This document shows positions 42,187 to 50,828 of a stretch of 64,000 nucleotides of DNA, piece after piece. A model generated the notes under the pieces. It did not search any database. It was not told the origin of the DNA and saw only the letters and a program-made list of their open reading frames with translations. Source of the DNA: an uncultured bacterium (GTDB taxonomy: Bacteria > Vulcanimicrobiota > Xenobia > Xenobiales > Xenobiaceae); the NCBI GenBank assembly GCA_934636825.1, contig CAKUBG010000006.1, positions 1 to 64,000 on the forward strand, in the 5' to 3' direction. A program made the position numbers and the translations under genes. Position 1 is the stretch's first letter; each line of letters starts with the position of its first letter.

Positions 42187-44766
42187 ATGATTGGTACTAC
42201 AGTTGCAGATCGTTATGAAATAATTTCTCAGCTTGGCATGGGGGGAATGGCCAAAGTTTATAAGGCTAAAGACTTAAACTTGGGGCGTGATGTGGCCCTT
42301 AAAGTGTTGCTTGAGTCTGTGTCAGGCGATCCCGAATTTAGGGAACGTTTTCGGCGTGAGGCTAGAGCCAGCGCTGCTCTGTCTCATCCCAACATTGTTC
42401 AAGTTTACGATTTCTTTGAGGCTGGCAAAGACGTTTTTATCGTTATGGAGCTGGTCGACGGTCGCGATTTGCGCGATTGCTTACAAGAACGCGGCCGTTT
42501 AGAAATAGATGAAGCTATACGCATAACTCTAGATGTGTTGTCTGCTTTGGAATTTGCCCATTCACGTGGCGTAGTTCATCGCGATATTTCTGCTCGCAAC
42601 GTGATGTTAAGTCGCGACGGCACTGTCAAAGTTGCCGATTTTGGCATTGCGCGTATTGTTGGCGAACGCACTCTTACCCAAGATGGTGAACTTATAGGCT
42701 CAGTGCAATATATTTCACCTGAGCAAGCTAGCGGCGGCCATGCCACTCCGGCTGCCGACATATACTCCACAGGCGTTCTTCTTTACGAAATGCTCACCGG
42801 AGAGCTGCCTTTTAGCTCCGACAATGTGGTGAAATTGGCTTTGATGCATGTGCAAACACCTGCGCCCAAGCCCTCGGCAACTCGCCCAGAAATATCTGAA
42901 GCTCTAGATAATATCGTGCTCAAGGCTATGGCTAAAAATCCGGCTCAGCGTTATCGCACAGCTGCCGAGATGACCGCCGCTTTGTTGGCTTTGCGCACTA
43001 CAGCTGCACCGAGCATCGTTGCCGGGCAAGTTATGCCTGTAGCTACGGTGTCGCCTAGTGCAGTGCCGCCCGCTGCTCCTTCTCCCAATGCCACTTCGTA
43101 CGCCAATCAGAATGTATCGACTGTGGCTACTTCTGTAAGTCATGTTGGCATGGCTGCTTCTGGCGTAGGCACAGCTTCCGCGAGTGTATCTGCAGCGGGA
43201 GTAGCCACTGGAGAAGCTGTCGGCAATTTGGGCATTCCGGCAGAGCGTACCATGTTGCGCACACGTTTGCCACAAAACTTAATTAAAATGCACGAAGATT
43301 CCCAAACCGGCCCCACACGCCCCTTGGACGATTCTTCGCCTGTAGATACTGTAGATATTAGCGATTACGAAGACGAGGAATATCAAGATCCAGAGCAAGG
43401 AGAATACGATCAGTATTATTCAGAAGATGGAGAACCTTTAGAAGATGGTGTAGGCGAAGAATACGCTCAAACCGAAGGCGATTCCGAGTCTGGCTCTGTC
43501 AATAAGAGCTTGGGCATGATTATTGCCGTAAGTTTAACTATTCTTATTGCTTTTGTGGCTGGCGTCACTTGGGTCAATTTAAATTCTGCTCCCAATGTGA
43601 ATGTACCATCAATAGTGGGGCAAAAGTTGGCCCAAGCTCGCGAGACGATTAAAGAGGCCGGTTTGCGCTTGGAAGTGCGCTCACAAAAATATCAAGCTGG
43701 AGCCAAGCCTGGAGTAGTGTTGCACCAAGAGCCAGACGGAGGCGCCCAACTGGTCAAAGATGGTGTAGTTTGGGTCGATGTCAGTATTGGCCGTGAGCTG
43801 GTTGCTGTGCCCGATTTAAGCGGTTTTACCGAAGAGCGAGCGTGCGAAGAATTGGATAAAGACGGTTTAGTCTATACTATTGTGCCTAAAGAGAGCAGCG
43901 CTCCGGTGGGTACAGTTTTTGCTCAGGAGCCTGAAGCTGGACAAGAAATTGCCGTTGGCAACGAAGTTACCGTCTTTATCAGTTTGGGTAAAGGTGAAGA
44001 CGCCATTCCTGATTTGAGTGGTATGAGCTTAAAGAGCGCGGCAGATTTAATGGCCAGTTTGGGTGGCAGCGTTAAAGTAAGTTCACAAAAGGACGATCCT
44101 AAAGTTACCGATGGTACCATTATTTCTCAGGAACCAGCTTCCGGCAAAGCTATGCAACGCGGTACGGTTGTTTATGTAGTAATATGCCGTCGCAGTGAGA
44201 CCAAGAAGGCTGCTCCTTCGCTGATTGGCAAAAGTGTTGCCGAGGCTAAGGTCGAAGCTGCCGGCTTGGGATTAGATTTAGTTGTAGAGGGCGATACTGG
44301 TGACAGTGCCCGCGTAGTAACTCAAAAGACTGAGCCGGGAGCAGTATTAAGCAACAATCGTCTGGTAGTATCGGCTTCGGCCCAGGTTACTGTGCCAGAT
44401 GTTTGTACGCAGAGTTACGAGCAAGCTGTGAGCAATTTGCAAAACGCTGGCTTAAAATTAGGCAAGGTTTCTGCTGCTGCCGGCCAAAATGACAATGTTG
44501 TGATAGAACAGTATCCAGGAGCCGGTCAAGTCGCTCCTTTGGGAAGCTCTGTAGATTTAACTGTCACTAAAGCTGTGGCCGCTGAGCGAGACAACACCGC
44601 CGACGAAGATAGTGAAACTGTAAATATTAAGGCCGTTCCTTTGCGTGAACCGGAACCGAGTCCGGTAGCACCGAGCCATGATGACGTCGGTTCACATTCA
44701 ACCGACAGCGGCCATGGTGGCACCAGTTCTGATGTAAATATCGAACTTCCCGGGGATTTGCCCTAA
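42187..44766 (+). CDS. Membrane Ser/Thr-type protein kinase with PASTA repeats (PknB/PrkC-like)
   Basis: This 859-residue protein has a kinase domain at residues 10-270 with glycine loop GMGGMAKVY, VAIK-type Lys39, and DFG at 151-153. The catalytic loop at 131-138 reads HRDISARN where PknB-type kinases have HRDxKPxN; the loop Lys is replaced by Ser and the ARN ending is like tyrosine kinases. A long Ser/Thr/Ala and acidic linker leads to a membrane helix (GMIIAVSLTILIAFVAGV) and four to five extracellular PASTA repeats. PASTA kinases sense peptidoglycan fragments or lipid II and control growth. A second PASTA protein and rpe follow, the classic neighbourhood. Confidence 0.88.
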   Translation: MIGTTVADRYEIISQLGMGGMAKVYKAKDLNLGRDVALKVLLESVSGDPEFRERFRREARASAALSHPNIVQVYDFFEAGKDVFIVMELVDGRDLRDCLQERGRLEIDEAIRITLDVLSALEFAHSRGVVHRDISARNVMLSRDGTVKVADFGIARIVGERTLTQDGELIGSVQYISPEQASGGHATPAADIYSTGVLLYEMLTGELPFSSDNVVKLALMHVQTPAPKPSATRPEISEALDNIVLKAMAKNPAQRYRTAAEMTAALLALRTTAAPSIVAGQVMPVATVSPSAVPPAAPSPNATSYANQNVSTVATSVSHVGMAASGVGTASASVSAAGVATGEAVGNLGIPAERTMLRTRLPQNLIKMHEDSQTGPTRPLDDSSPVDTVDISDYEDEEYQDPEQGEYDQYYSEDGEPLEDGVGEEYAQTEGDSESGSVNKSLGMIIAVSLTILIAFVAGVTWVNLNSAPNVNVPSIVGQKLAQARETIKEAGLRLEVRSQKYQAGAKPGVVLHQEPDGGAQLVKDGVVWVDVSIGRELVAVPDLSGFTEERACEELDKDGLVYTIVPKESSAPVGTVFAQEPEAGQEIAVGNEVTVFISLGKGEDAIPDLSGMSLKSAADLMASLGGSVKVSSQKDDPKVTDGTIISQEPASGKAMQRGTVVYVVICRRSETKKAAPSLIGKSVAEAKVEAAGLGLDLVVEGDTGDSARVVTQKTEPGAVLSNNRLVVSASAQVTVPDVCTQSYEQAVSNLQNAGLKLGKVSAAAGQNDNVVIEQYPGAGQVAPLGSSVDLTVTKAVAAERDNTADEDSETVNIKAVPLREPEPSPVAPSHDDVGSHSTDSGHGGTSSDVNIELPGDLP

Positions 44767-44822
44767 AACAATCATTTATGAGGTATAAAAATGCTATATG
44801 AGAGAGGAGCCAACCGTACATC

Positions 44823-46196
44823 ATGGGCGACGAGGTAAATAATAAATCCGGCGAGGCTGTAAAGCTTGGCAAGAAAAAGCTGGAGCTAAAGCCCAGCAAG
44901 GCCCTGAACGGTAAAAGTCTAGGCGAAAACAAAATAGCTCCTTCCGAGACCAAATTGCCTCAAAGCAAGGCCGATTCGGCTGAACTTGAGTCTCAGTCTC
45001 CGGTTGAGTCGAGCTCTAAGGCCGCTACAGAAGCTAAAGTGGCGCCTAAAGCAGAGGAGTCTCGGGCAACTGGCGTGGTCGATAGTGGCTCGGAGAAGGA
45101 GACCAAACACCTGGCTCCTCCTTTACCCTCGGACGACAAGAATATGAGTCAAGATGGCCAGCTTGAAGCTGTAGCCACTCAAACCGAAGCCAAAACAAAA
45201 TCGGAAAATAGCGATCCTTGGTTGTCGGTCGCCTGCTGGAAAAAATTGCTTTGGGGACTATTTAAAACGGCTGTTTTCCTTATAGTGGTAGTTTCTGCTA
45301 TCGTCTTCGGGACTGTTTTGGGTGTAACGGTCTACCGCACCTATTTTGCCATTCCTGACGAAATTGAAGTGCCTGCCATTGAAGGTAAAGATTTTGCCGT
45401 TGCCAATGAATTGCTTAAAAAGGTCGGCTTGCGCCTACGCATAGAGGAAGGGCGACACAATACCAAATTCCCCGATCGCATTGTTATATCCCAAGATCCG
45501 CCCAAAGGACGTGTAGTGCGCAAAAATAGAGAAATTTTGGCCGTGGTCAGTTTGGGGCCGGAACAGTACAAAGTGCCCGATCTTAAAGGGTTGAGTTTGC
45601 GTGAAGTTAAAAAATCACTCAACAATAATAAACTTTACCTGGGCAAAGTAACCTATAGTCCTAAAAATCCTAATCGCCCCGATGAAGTTTTAGAACAAAA
45701 GCCTTTGCCTGGCACGTTGGCTCTCAAAGGCACCAAGGTGAATATTGTAGTTAATAAAGGCTTGGGTATGTCTAGGGTGAGCGTACCTGATTGCAGCGGT
45801 CGCACTTTAGCTCGCGTTGGGCCGGTGCTTAAGAAAGCTGGCCTCAACTTGGGCAAGGTTATTTGGTCTGTTTCCGATCGACCTGCTGGCGAAGTCCTCT
45901 CTCAAAATCCGCCCAGCGGAGCTGCTGTAATGAGCGATAGCGAAATCGCTTTGGAAGTTTCGGCCGGTTCTTCCCAAAGTCGCATTTTAGTACATCATAA
46001 ATTGGAAATTTTCTTGCCCGGCGGCAGCGAGCCCAACGAATTGCGCGTAGTTGTACTCAGCCCCGAAGGTGAAGAAGAAGTCTATCGCGCTTCTCATGTA
46101 CTTAGCGATGTGGTCACCCTTTGGGTTACTGGCCCCAAGGGTAGTGACGCCGAAGTTTACTTAAACGACAAATTATTTATGAGGGATAAGCTTTAA
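44823..46196 (+). CDS. Membrane PASTA-repeat protein without kinase domain
   Basis: This 457-residue protein has a ~130-residue disordered N-terminal region rich in Lys, Glu, Ser and Ala, a membrane helix (TAVFLIVVVSAIVFGTVLGV) and three PASTA repeats (EVPAIEGKDFAVANELLKKV; KVPDLKGLSLREVKKSLN; SVPDCSGRTLARVG). A C-terminal beta-rich domain of ~75 residues follows. It is a companion to the kinase upstream, perhaps sharing ligands, being a substrate, or modulating signalling. The SD AGGAG lies 13 nt from the ATG. The stop codon directly abuts the rpe ATG. Confidence 0.8.
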   Translation: MGDEVNNKSGEAVKLGKKKLELKPSKALNGKSLGENKIAPSETKLPQSKADSAELESQSPVESSSKAATEAKVAPKAEESRATGVVDSGSEKETKHLAPPLPSDDKNMSQDGQLEAVATQTEAKTKSENSDPWLSVACWKKLLWGLFKTAVFLIVVVSAIVFGTVLGVTVYRTYFAIPDEIEVPAIEGKDFAVANELLKKVGLRLRIEEGRHNTKFPDRIVISQDPPKGRVVRKNREILAVVSLGPEQYKVPDLKGLSLREVKKSLNNNKLYLGKVTYSPKNPNRPDEVLEQKPLPGTLALKGTKVNIVVNKGLGMSRVSVPDCSGRTLARVGPVLKKAGLNLGKVIWSVSDRPAGEVLSQNPPSGAAVMSDSEIALEVSAGSSQSRILVHHKLEIFLPGGSEPNELRVVVLSPEGEEEVYRASHVLSDVVTLWVTGPKGSDAEVYLNDKLFMRDKL

Positions 46197-46838
46197 ATGA
46201 ATAAAATACTTGTTTCCGCTTCCGTATTGTCTGCCGATTTTCTCCACTTGGCCGATGACGTTGCTCGTGTTTGCCAAGCCGGAGCCGATCAATTGCATGT
46301 CGATATTATGGATGGCCATTATGTGCCGAACTTAAGTTTTGGTGGGCCGCTTTTAAAAGCTTTTGCTAAAGTTAGCCCTGTGCCTCTGGACGTTCATTTT
46401 ATGGTGACTAATCCTATGGATTATGTGGATTTGTGCCGCCAATGTAACGTAAAGACCATGACTGTGCATCCTGAAGTGGTAGTCCATTTGGATAAAGCTT
46501 TGGCCCAAATACGTGAAGCCGGTATGGAAGCTGGTGTGGCTTTAAATCCGGCTACGCCTCCGGAAGTATTAGAATATGTGGCCGACAAGATTGATTTCGC
46601 TTTAGTTATGAGTGTCAATCCAGGTTTTTCTGGTCAGAAATTCATAAGCTCGGCCGTAAAAAAAATAGCCAAACTTAGAGCTATGTTGGGTGACAAAGTT
46701 CGTATCGGTATAGACGGTGGGGTTACGGCACAGACAGCTCCCCAGTGCTTAAAGGCCGGAGCCGATGTTTTGATTGCTGCGACGGCTATTTTCGGCCAAC
46801 AGGACTATGCTCAGGCTATACAAGCTTTGCGCGGCTGA
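46197..46838 (+). CDS. rpe: Ribulose-phosphate 3-epimerase
   Basis: This 213-residue TIM-barrel enzyme has the family motifs intact: VSASVLSADFLHLADDV, HVDIMDGHYVPNLSFGG, LDVHFMVTNP, VMSVNPGFSGQKF, and IGIDGGVTAQTA. It interconverts ribulose 5-phosphate and xylulose 5-phosphate in the pentose phosphate pathway. The ATG follows the stop of the PASTA protein with no gap, so translation is coupled. The link of rpe to a PASTA kinase is a conserved arrangement in many Firmicutes. Confidence 0.95.
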   Translation: MNKILVSASVLSADFLHLADDVARVCQAGADQLHVDIMDGHYVPNLSFGGPLLKAFAKVSPVPLDVHFMVTNPMDYVDLCRQCNVKTMTVHPEVVVHLDKALAQIREAGMEAGVALNPATPPEVLEYVADKIDFALVMSVNPGFSGQKFISSAVKKIAKLRAMLGDKVRIGIDGGVTAQTAPQCLKAGADVLIAATAIFGQQDYAQAIQALRG

Positions 46839-46887
46839 AATATAGCTGAATAAGAAAACACGGGAGTGAGGCCAAAACTGCGAGCAT

Positions 46888-48219
46888 ATGGAAAGAATGC
46901 AAGAAAGACTTGTTTATTTGCGGTTAACCGTTTTATTCGTTCTGTCGGCATTTTTAGCCGGGTGCTCGCTTTTGGGCTATTTTGACGCCAGCCTCTCGGT
47001 TTCTGTCACCAATGATAAAAACCACCTTTTGGCTGTAGAAGGCCGAACCAGTATGCCCGACGAGACTCCGGTAAGCGTAGTTCTGCGCGAAGATAAAGAA
47101 GTTTTGGCCAAGGGTAGCACTGTCGTAAAAAGTGGCGCTTTTGCCGTAACTTTGGATTTAAGCACGGCGCCGGGCAATTGCGCTTTGGGGCTAGATGTTG
47201 TTTTGGATCCTTCTCAAGGGCCAGAATCGGTGCAAAAAGTTACTGGCAAGCGTGGAGAATACCTTTATGGCGAACAAGTAGAGGAAGTTGGCAATTTATA
47301 TTTGCTCACGGAGCGCTTGCGCTTAGTTTTGCCTATGGATAGACGCACTGTCGCTATACGCAGAGCCATGTCCGGCGATTACAATTTGGCTATAGCCAAC
47401 CTTGAAGACATGCTTGTGGTGGAGCCAGACGACCAAGACTTAAAAGCTTGGTTGGCTTATGCCTTGCTCAACCGCGATCCCCACGAAGACAAATTGGGCT
47501 CGCAAGCTTACCAACTTTTGGCCAATGTAAAAGTGGATCGATTGGGGGAGCCTTTGCGTACTTATTGCAAAAAGTGGGTCGATCGCTTGCAACAACTAAA
47601 AACTGAACAAGCCAAAGAAAATGAGCGCAAGGCGGCTATAGCCAAAACTTTAGCTAAACGAGAAGCTCTCAAAAGCAAGTTGGAAGCTGGCAAATTCTTG
47701 GGCGGAGTCTACTTAGGCGCTACCGCCAGAGAAGTATACGAGTTGGCTATTCCGGAAAAATATCCGGTTTGGTCTGGTGATATTATTATTTACCACATGC
47801 CTGATCGCAATGTGGAAGTCCATTTTGATGGTAAAACTTCTGAAGTTATTGAAGTTCACAGCGAAGATCCCAAATTCTCTGCCAAAAACAACGTTGGTGT
47901 AGGTAGCTCTCTTATTGACGCGGCTGTGGCTTATCCAGATGGGCGTTTAACTATGGGGCCTGCCGAAGCTCAATCGGACGGTACTTCAGTAACTTTTGGT
48001 GAATATGCTTGTCCTGAAGGATTAGTTTTTTATATAAAACGCCTTACTGCGGCTGACGGCTTAATTCTCAGTGAGAAGGTTAAGGGATTATCCGTTATTC
48101 CGCCTTTCCAGTGGGATAATGAAGACGTCGAATTGGATGAAAGCTCAGAGATAAATGCTGATCGCGTTGGCGAAGCTCTAGTTGACGATAGCAGTTACCC
48201 TAAATCTAGCAAAAAATAG
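46888..48219 (+). CDS. Lipoprotein with TPR-like and coiled-coil segments
   Basis: This 443-residue lipoprotein has lipobox LAGC (LFVLSAFLAGC). A beta-rich N-terminal domain (to ~125) is followed by a short TPR-like stretch (YNLAIANLEDMLVVEPDDQD) and a Lys/Glu-rich coiled coil near residues 230-265. A C-terminal domain of ~150 residues begins at GGVYLGATAREVYEL and contains a beta-sheet pattern (NVEVHFDGKTSEVIEVH). No named family. It is the last gene of the pkn-PASTA-rpe transcription unit and is followed by a strong hairpin terminator. The SD GAGG is 16 nt from the ATG. Confidence 0.7.
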   Translation: MERMQERLVYLRLTVLFVLSAFLAGCSLLGYFDASLSVSVTNDKNHLLAVEGRTSMPDETPVSVVLREDKEVLAKGSTVVKSGAFAVTLDLSTAPGNCALGLDVVLDPSQGPESVQKVTGKRGEYLYGEQVEEVGNLYLLTERLRLVLPMDRRTVAIRRAMSGDYNLAIANLEDMLVVEPDDQDLKAWLAYALLNRDPHEDKLGSQAYQLLANVKVDRLGEPLRTYCKKWVDRLQQLKTEQAKENERKAAIAKTLAKREALKSKLEAGKFLGGVYLGATAREVYELAIPEKYPVWSGDIIIYHMPDRNVEVHFDGKTSEVIEVHSEDPKFSAKNNVGVGSSLIDAAVAYPDGRLTMGPAEAQSDGTSVTFGEYACPEGLVFYIKRLTAADGLILSEKVKGLSVIPPFQWDNEDVELDESSEINADRVGEALVDDSSYPKSSKK

Positions 48220-48238
48220 GCAACTATCGAGCTATATA

Positions 48239-48278
48239 AGGTTCTGCAAAAAAAAGTTTGAGTTTTTTTGCAGAACCC
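48239..48278 (+). terminator. Terminator of the PASTA kinase operon
   Basis: GGTTCTGC plus A7 pairs with T7 plus GCAGAACC around a short loop; the T-run lies inside the stem. Confidence 0.75.
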
Positions 48279-48279
48279 C

Positions 48280-48308
48280 TTGCCAAATGCCATACAGCCT
48301 GCTATACT
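48280..48308 (+). promoter_or_regulatory. Promoter of the tRNA cluster
   Basis: TTGCCA (48280-48285) and TATACT (48303-48308) have a 17-base spacer, about 57 bases upstream of the first tRNA. Confidence 0.75.
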
Positions 48309-48364
48309 CTCACACGTCGAGAGCAGAGGCTAGCGACAAAGCGAGAATGAGTTCTCGGTGTTCC

Positions 48365-48439
48365 GCGAGAGTGGCTCAGCGGTAGAGCATCGGCTTCCCA
48401 AGCCGACGGTCGCGAGTTCGAATCTCGTCTCTCGCTCCA
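48365..48439 (+). tRNA. tRNA-Gly (CCC)
   Basis: Full cloverleaf: acceptor GCGAGAG/CTCTCGC, anticodon loop TTCCCAA, T-loop TTCGAAT, and an encoded CCA end. Anticodon CCC reads GGG. Confidence 0.95.
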
Positions 48440-48452
48440 GATAAAAAGAGAT

Positions 48453-48526
48453 GGCGTTGTGGCCGAGTGGCTAGGCGGAGGTCTGCAAAACCTCTTACAG
48501 CAGTTCAATTCTGCTCGACGCCTCCA
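48453..48526 (+). tRNA. tRNA-Cys (GCA)
   Basis: Full cloverleaf: acceptor GGCGTTG/CGACGCC, anticodon loop CTGCAAA with stem GAGGT/ACCTC, T-loop TTCAATT, encoded CCA. Confidence 0.95.
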
Positions 48527-48534
48527 AAGGAAAT

Positions 48535-48611
<77 letters not shown>

Positions 48612-48618
48612 ATTCCGG

Positions 48619-48654
48619 TAAAAATCTCACTTCATAGGGAAGTGGGATTTTTTA
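48619..48654 (+). terminator. Terminator of the tRNA cluster
   Basis: AAAATCTCACTTC pairs with GAAGTGGGATTTT (one G-T pair), followed by T residues. Confidence 0.8.
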
Positions 48655-48688
48655 TTGCATCAATTCTAGATCGCAATTGTAAAAACAA

Positions 48689-48727
48689 GAAAGCCGCTCC
48701 CATTACAAGATAGGAGCGGCTTTCTTT
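48689..48727. terminator. Bidirectional terminator downstream of the secreted 180-aa protein
   Basis: AGAAAGCCGCTCC pairs perfectly with GGAGCGGCTTTCT; T-rich sequence follows on the minus strand after the stop at 48743. Confidence 0.8.
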
Positions 48728-48742
48728 GATTGAAAAAGCAAA

Positions 48743-49285
48743 TTATAAGTCGGCTTTGGCAGCTCTTCTAGCTAAAAGAATTAAATCGTTGTCGTTCATT
48801 TTAGACCAAGTCATCAATACATAGCGTGTTTTATTATATTCCCAGCTAGCTGCTTTGGCTCCGCAAGTATATTCGGAAATAAAACCGTTGATTTTGGCTC
48901 CTTTGGAAGTTTGCATAGAGAAGCTCTTAGGTTTATTGACAGTTTGCTTCATGCGTTTGCTGTCAATTAAAGATTCGTTGGGGTGCTTGGTGGCACGATA
49001 GTTTAAATCCATACCCTTATAGCCGGAAACAATTTCACAAATACAACTATTGACAATAATATATCGTACAACTTGGCAACCGAAGATGGGGGACAACTTT
49101 ATTTTACATTCGTCGGTAAAGGCTTTGGGATTTTTTACTTGGCGTACCGGACTGGGAAGTTGGGCTAAAAGTTCTACACCGGCTTTTTCTTCTTCGGCAT
49201 AGGCTTTTTCCGCACTAAAAGCTGCGCTACCTATAATAGATAGTCCTAACAATAAACTTAAACATTTTGTCAATTGATAATTCAT
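48743..49285 (-). CDS. Small secreted protein of unknown function
   Basis: This 180-residue protein has a signal peptide (LTKCLSLLLGLSIIGSAAFS) and a mature region containing five to six cysteines (DECKIKL; FGCQVV; NSCICEIV; EYTCGAK), perhaps disulfide-bonded. The C-terminal layout (hydrophobic strand TRYVLMTWSK then helix NDLILLARRAAKAD) recalls the end of PsbP/DUF1795-like modules such as the secreted protein at 60562, but similarity is weak. It is monocistronic with its own terminator. Function unknown. Confidence 0.65.
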   Translation of the reverse strand: MNYQLTKCLSLLLGLSIIGSAAFSAEKAYAEEEKAGVELLAQLPSPVRQVKNPKAFTDECKIKLSPIFGCQVVRYIIVNSCICEIVSGYKGMDLNYRATKHPNESLIDSKRMKQTVNKPKSFSMQTSKGAKINGFISEYTCGAKAASWEYNKTRYVLMTWSKMNDNDLILLARRAAKADL

Positions 49286-49466
49286 AAAAACCTTACACTC
49301 TCCTAAAAAGCTTTGCTCGGCTGACTTTTTGACGATATTGGGCTTTTCCTGGCAATTGTGGGCTTTTTCCCATTAAATGAGCATCTTTGTTTTTGTGTTC
49401 GTTTGGCAGGATCCGTTGTTCTCAGAAGAAACTTAGACGGGCTTAGTTTTGGCCTCGAGGTTTTAC

Positions 49467-50828
49467 ATGGCTTCTAAATTGAATATATTTTATCAAATTT
49501 TCTCTTTGAATTACTCTACAGAAGAGTTGCGAGAAAATTTCGCTGTCGGTTGCAATTTAGCTTTGGTCGGCAGTAGAGAAAATGTTTCGACAATGCTGGA
49601 GCTATTGGGGGAACCCGTAGTCAATTTAAGCAATGTCACTTCCCATTCGCGTATTCGCTGTTTGCCTTTGCCGGATCGTCGCTCTCCGGTAGCCGAAGGC
49701 TACAAAAATTTGGATGCGGCTATTATCCACTTGGGCGATGCTGTACCTAGTCCGGAGCATTTGCGCTTTTGTAGCGAGTGTTTTTCTGCTCGAACTAAGT
49801 TACTTTTCCTTACTGACAGTTGCTTAGGAGCGTTATCTCCGGCTTGTATTGTGAACTCTGTGTTTAAGGCCAATGAGACTGAGCCGCATTTTGTAAGCGA
49901 TGCTGAGGCCAAACGCTTAGCTGCCGAAGCGCTGGCCAAAACCAAAGAGCCTACAGAACAGCCTCTCGAAGCTCAAAGCATAGATCCGGCGTGGTTAGCA
50001 ACTGGGCAGCTTGCTTGTATAGAGCCCAAAGCTGAAAATAAGCTAGTTTCGGAACCGCTTGCTATAGAATCTCAAGATGATCATTGGATATCTAATCGTC
50101 CAGACACTTGGCCGGAATTAGATAAAGAGCCGCGTTTGGGGCCGGATTGGAAAAGTAGCGATCCTTTGGCATCCTATATAGTTTCGCCTATAGATATCGA
50201 TAGAGCAGAATTGGTACCGCGTTTCGATTCCACATTGCCTTCAATTATGGTTCTGAAAACTAGCGATGGGGGAGCGAGTTTTTACGAATACATCGGCAAA
50301 GGGCTGGGCAATTTAGCTTATGCTTTGGCTCGCGATTACAGTTTGTTGCGTGAAAATCTTGTTTCCCAGATGATTGCCAAAGATGCTAAAGACTCGGCTG
50401 CGGCGGCGGCTGCTTCCGGTTTTACTACTTCCTTGCCATTTGTAGGAGCTTTTTTGGGCTTATTTGCTGTCTCCGGCGAAACTATTTACATTACAGCCAA
50501 ACAGCTTCGCCTAGCTTTGCTTATTGGTGCTATTTACGGTCGTCCTGTCGATTTCTTTGCCCGCATTGGTGAATTGCTGCCGGTAATAGGAGGAGCTTGG
50601 GGATGGCGCACGTTAGCTCGGGAGGCTATAGGTTTTATACCTGCTTTAGGGGCCTTAGCTAAAGCGGCTGTAGCCTGGAGTGGTACTTATACTGTGGGTA
50701 AGCTTAGCCAACACTTTTATAAGCAGGGCGAGCAACACATAAGTGACGAGTATAGAGAATATATTGATGCTGAAGCCAAACATTTGGCCCAGCAGGCAGC
50801 TTTAGATTGTTTGAAGAGCAAGCCATGA
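49467..50828 (+). CDS. DUF697-like membrane-associated protein with a degenerate GTPase-like N-terminus
   Basis: This 453-residue protein starts at ATG 49467 (GAGG, 6 nt upstream), preferred over an in-frame TTG 18 bases earlier. The N-terminal region has a strand-loop resembling a nucleotide-binding start (CNLALVGSRENVSTMLELLG) but no Walker A lysine. A variable acidic middle follows. The C-terminal ~150 residues look like DUF697/YcjF-type hydrophobic helices (GFTTSLPFVGAFLGLFAVSG; AIYGRPVDFFARIGELLPVI; EAIGFIPALGALAKAAVAW). Its stop overlaps the DUF5693 gene start by 4 bases, so both belong to one operon with csaB. Confidence 0.6.
   Translation: MASKLNIFYQIFSLNYSTEELRENFAVGCNLALVGSRENVSTMLELLGEPVVNLSNVTSHSRIRCLPLPDRRSPVAEGYKNLDAAIIHLGDAVPSPEHLRFCSECFSARTKLLFLTDSCLGALSPACIVNSVFKANETEPHFVSDAEAKRLAAEALAKTKEPTEQPLEAQSIDPAWLATGQLACIEPKAENKLVSEPLAIESQDDHWISNRPDTWPELDKEPRLGPDWKSSDPLASYIVSPIDIDRAELVPRFDSTLPSIMVLKTSDGGASFYEYIGKGLGNLAYALARDYSLLRENLVSQMIAKDAKDSAAAAAASGFTTSLPFVGAFLGLFAVSGETIYITAKQLRLALLIGAIYGRPVDFFARIGELLPVIGGAWGWRTLAREAIGFIPALGALAKAAVAWSGTYTVGKLSQHFYKQGEQHISDEYREYIDAEAKHLAQQAALDCLKSKP

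Noticed and set aside
36133..44766. Helicase gene next to a kinase gene, suggesting a Mokosh-like helicase/kinase defence pair.
   Set aside because: The kinase has PASTA repeats and is followed by a PASTA protein and rpe, a housekeeping arrangement. The helicase shows DUF4011 and Vsr-like features and is likely independent.
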